Shown here piece after piece: positions 5,503-5,814 of a DNA stretch of 5,814 nt (the first letter of the stretch is position 1; each line of letters begins with the position of its first letter). This DNA is from an uncultured Clostridia bacterium (GTDB taxonomy: Bacteria > Bacillota > Clostridia > Oscillospirales > Oscillospiraceae): NCBI GenBank assembly GCA_945926565.1, contig CAMELY010000092.1:1-5814 (forward strand), in the 5' to 3' direction. The notes below the pieces were generated by a model. It searched no databases and was not told where the DNA came from. It was given only the letters and a program-made list of their open reading frames with translations. The position numbers were made by a program, and so were the translations under genes.

Positions 5503-5814
5503 TCAATCTTTTTCTTCGCCGTCCTGGCGGTTGGGGCTCCATTGGCCCTCTACCACCCGGAGAATGTCCCGGGTATCCGGATAGCTCCGCACGGAGCGGA
5601 AGCCCTCCTGACGAAGGAGCTCCTCCACATTGGCAGCCTGCCCCATGCCCACCTCAAAGAGCAGCCAGCCGTCTTCCCGGAGGGCGGATTTCCACTTGTG
5701 GGCAATGGATCGGTAGAAATCCAGGCCGTCCGCGCCGCCGTCCAGCGCCAGATGGGGCTCATAGTCACGAACAGAGGGATCCAGAGTCTGAATGTCACCG
5801 GTGGGGATATAGGG
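5503..5814 (-). CDS. prmC: Release factor glutamine methyltransferase PrmC/HemK, C-terminal part (5' end outside window)
   Basis: PrmC methylates the glutamine of the GGQ motif in peptide-chain release factors, using S-adenosylmethionine, which raises termination efficiency. I read 103 codons plus TGA. The fragment begins [20 protein letters not shown], the residues that follow the catalytic NPPY motif, of which only the final Pro-Tyr is inside the window. It goes on with [14 protein letters not shown], a PrmC hallmark, then [11 protein letters not shown] and [19 protein letters not shown], the standard closing strand-helix elements of the methyltransferase fold. The tail ([14 protein letters not shown]) is short and charged. 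The substrate-recognising N-terminal domain and the SAM-binding motif lie outside. The stop is 67 bp ahead of recA, close enough for co-transcription. The match around the NPPY segment makes this PrmC rather than another N5-glutamine methyltransferase such as PrmB, with high but not full certainty. Confidence 0.92.
   Translation of the reverse strand, partial: PYIPTGDIQTLDPSVRDYEPHLALDGGADGLDFYRSIAHKWKSALREDGWLLFEVGMGQAANVEELLRQEGFRSVRSYPDTRDILRVVEGQWSPNRQDGEEKD

Noticed and set aside
5500..5506. TTGACT near the end of prmC as the recA -35
   Set aside because: It is about 30 bp from the TGCTATTCT element, too far for a sigma-A promoter, and no good -10 sits 17 bp from it.
1..5814. A novel system, phage defence genes, CRISPR array or mobile element
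   Set aside because: All coding space is filled by well-known housekeeping genes in a plausible order; no transposase, direct-repeat array, att-like duplication or tRNA gene is visible.

Overview
The window is a compact, GC-rich stretch of a Firmicutes chromosome. Every gene I can support lies on the minus strand, so biological order runs from high to low coordinates. The T-box leader, the strong GGAGG-type ribosome sites and the prmC-recA-recX-rimO-pgsA order suggest a GC-rich Clostridia. An Oscillospiraceae relative such as the Flavonifractor/Intestinimonas group is my guess from recognition, not from any search.

Layout from right to left: the 3' end of prmC (release-factor glutamine methyltransferase, 5' end outside the window); recA (recombinase); recX (RecA modulator), whose start overlaps the recA stop by one base; a 112-bp gap with a likely promoter inside a perfect inverted repeat; rimO (ribosomal protein S12 methylthiotransferase); pgsA (phosphatidylglycerophosphate synthase), overlapping rimO in an ATGA junction; an intrinsic terminator directly after pgsA; and a second transcription unit with its own promoter, a cysteine T-box riboswitch, cysE (serine O-acetyltransferase) and the 5' two-fifths or so of cysS (cysteinyl-tRNA synthetase), which runs off the left edge.

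The genes form two or three functional groups. prmC, recA and recX join translation-termination chemistry with DNA recombination and repair. rimO and pgsA are a translationally coupled pair of otherwise unrelated housekeeping genes. cysE and cysS make the cysteine precursor O-acetylserine and charge tRNA-Cys. The leader in front of them carries a UGC (Cys) specifier and a T-box whose variable base (A) suits the U discriminator of tRNA-Cys, so uncharged tRNA-Cys should switch on both synthesis and charging of cysteine.

I see no mobile element, CRISPR array, rRNA or tRNA gene, and no credible undescribed system. The points worth a second look are regulatory: the well-formed Cys T-box, a dyad overlapping the rimO promoter, and the lack of a recognisable LexA box in front of recA. 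The only stretch near 300 bases without a protein gene (1300-1656) is filled by the pgsA terminator, the cysE promoter and the T-box leader.
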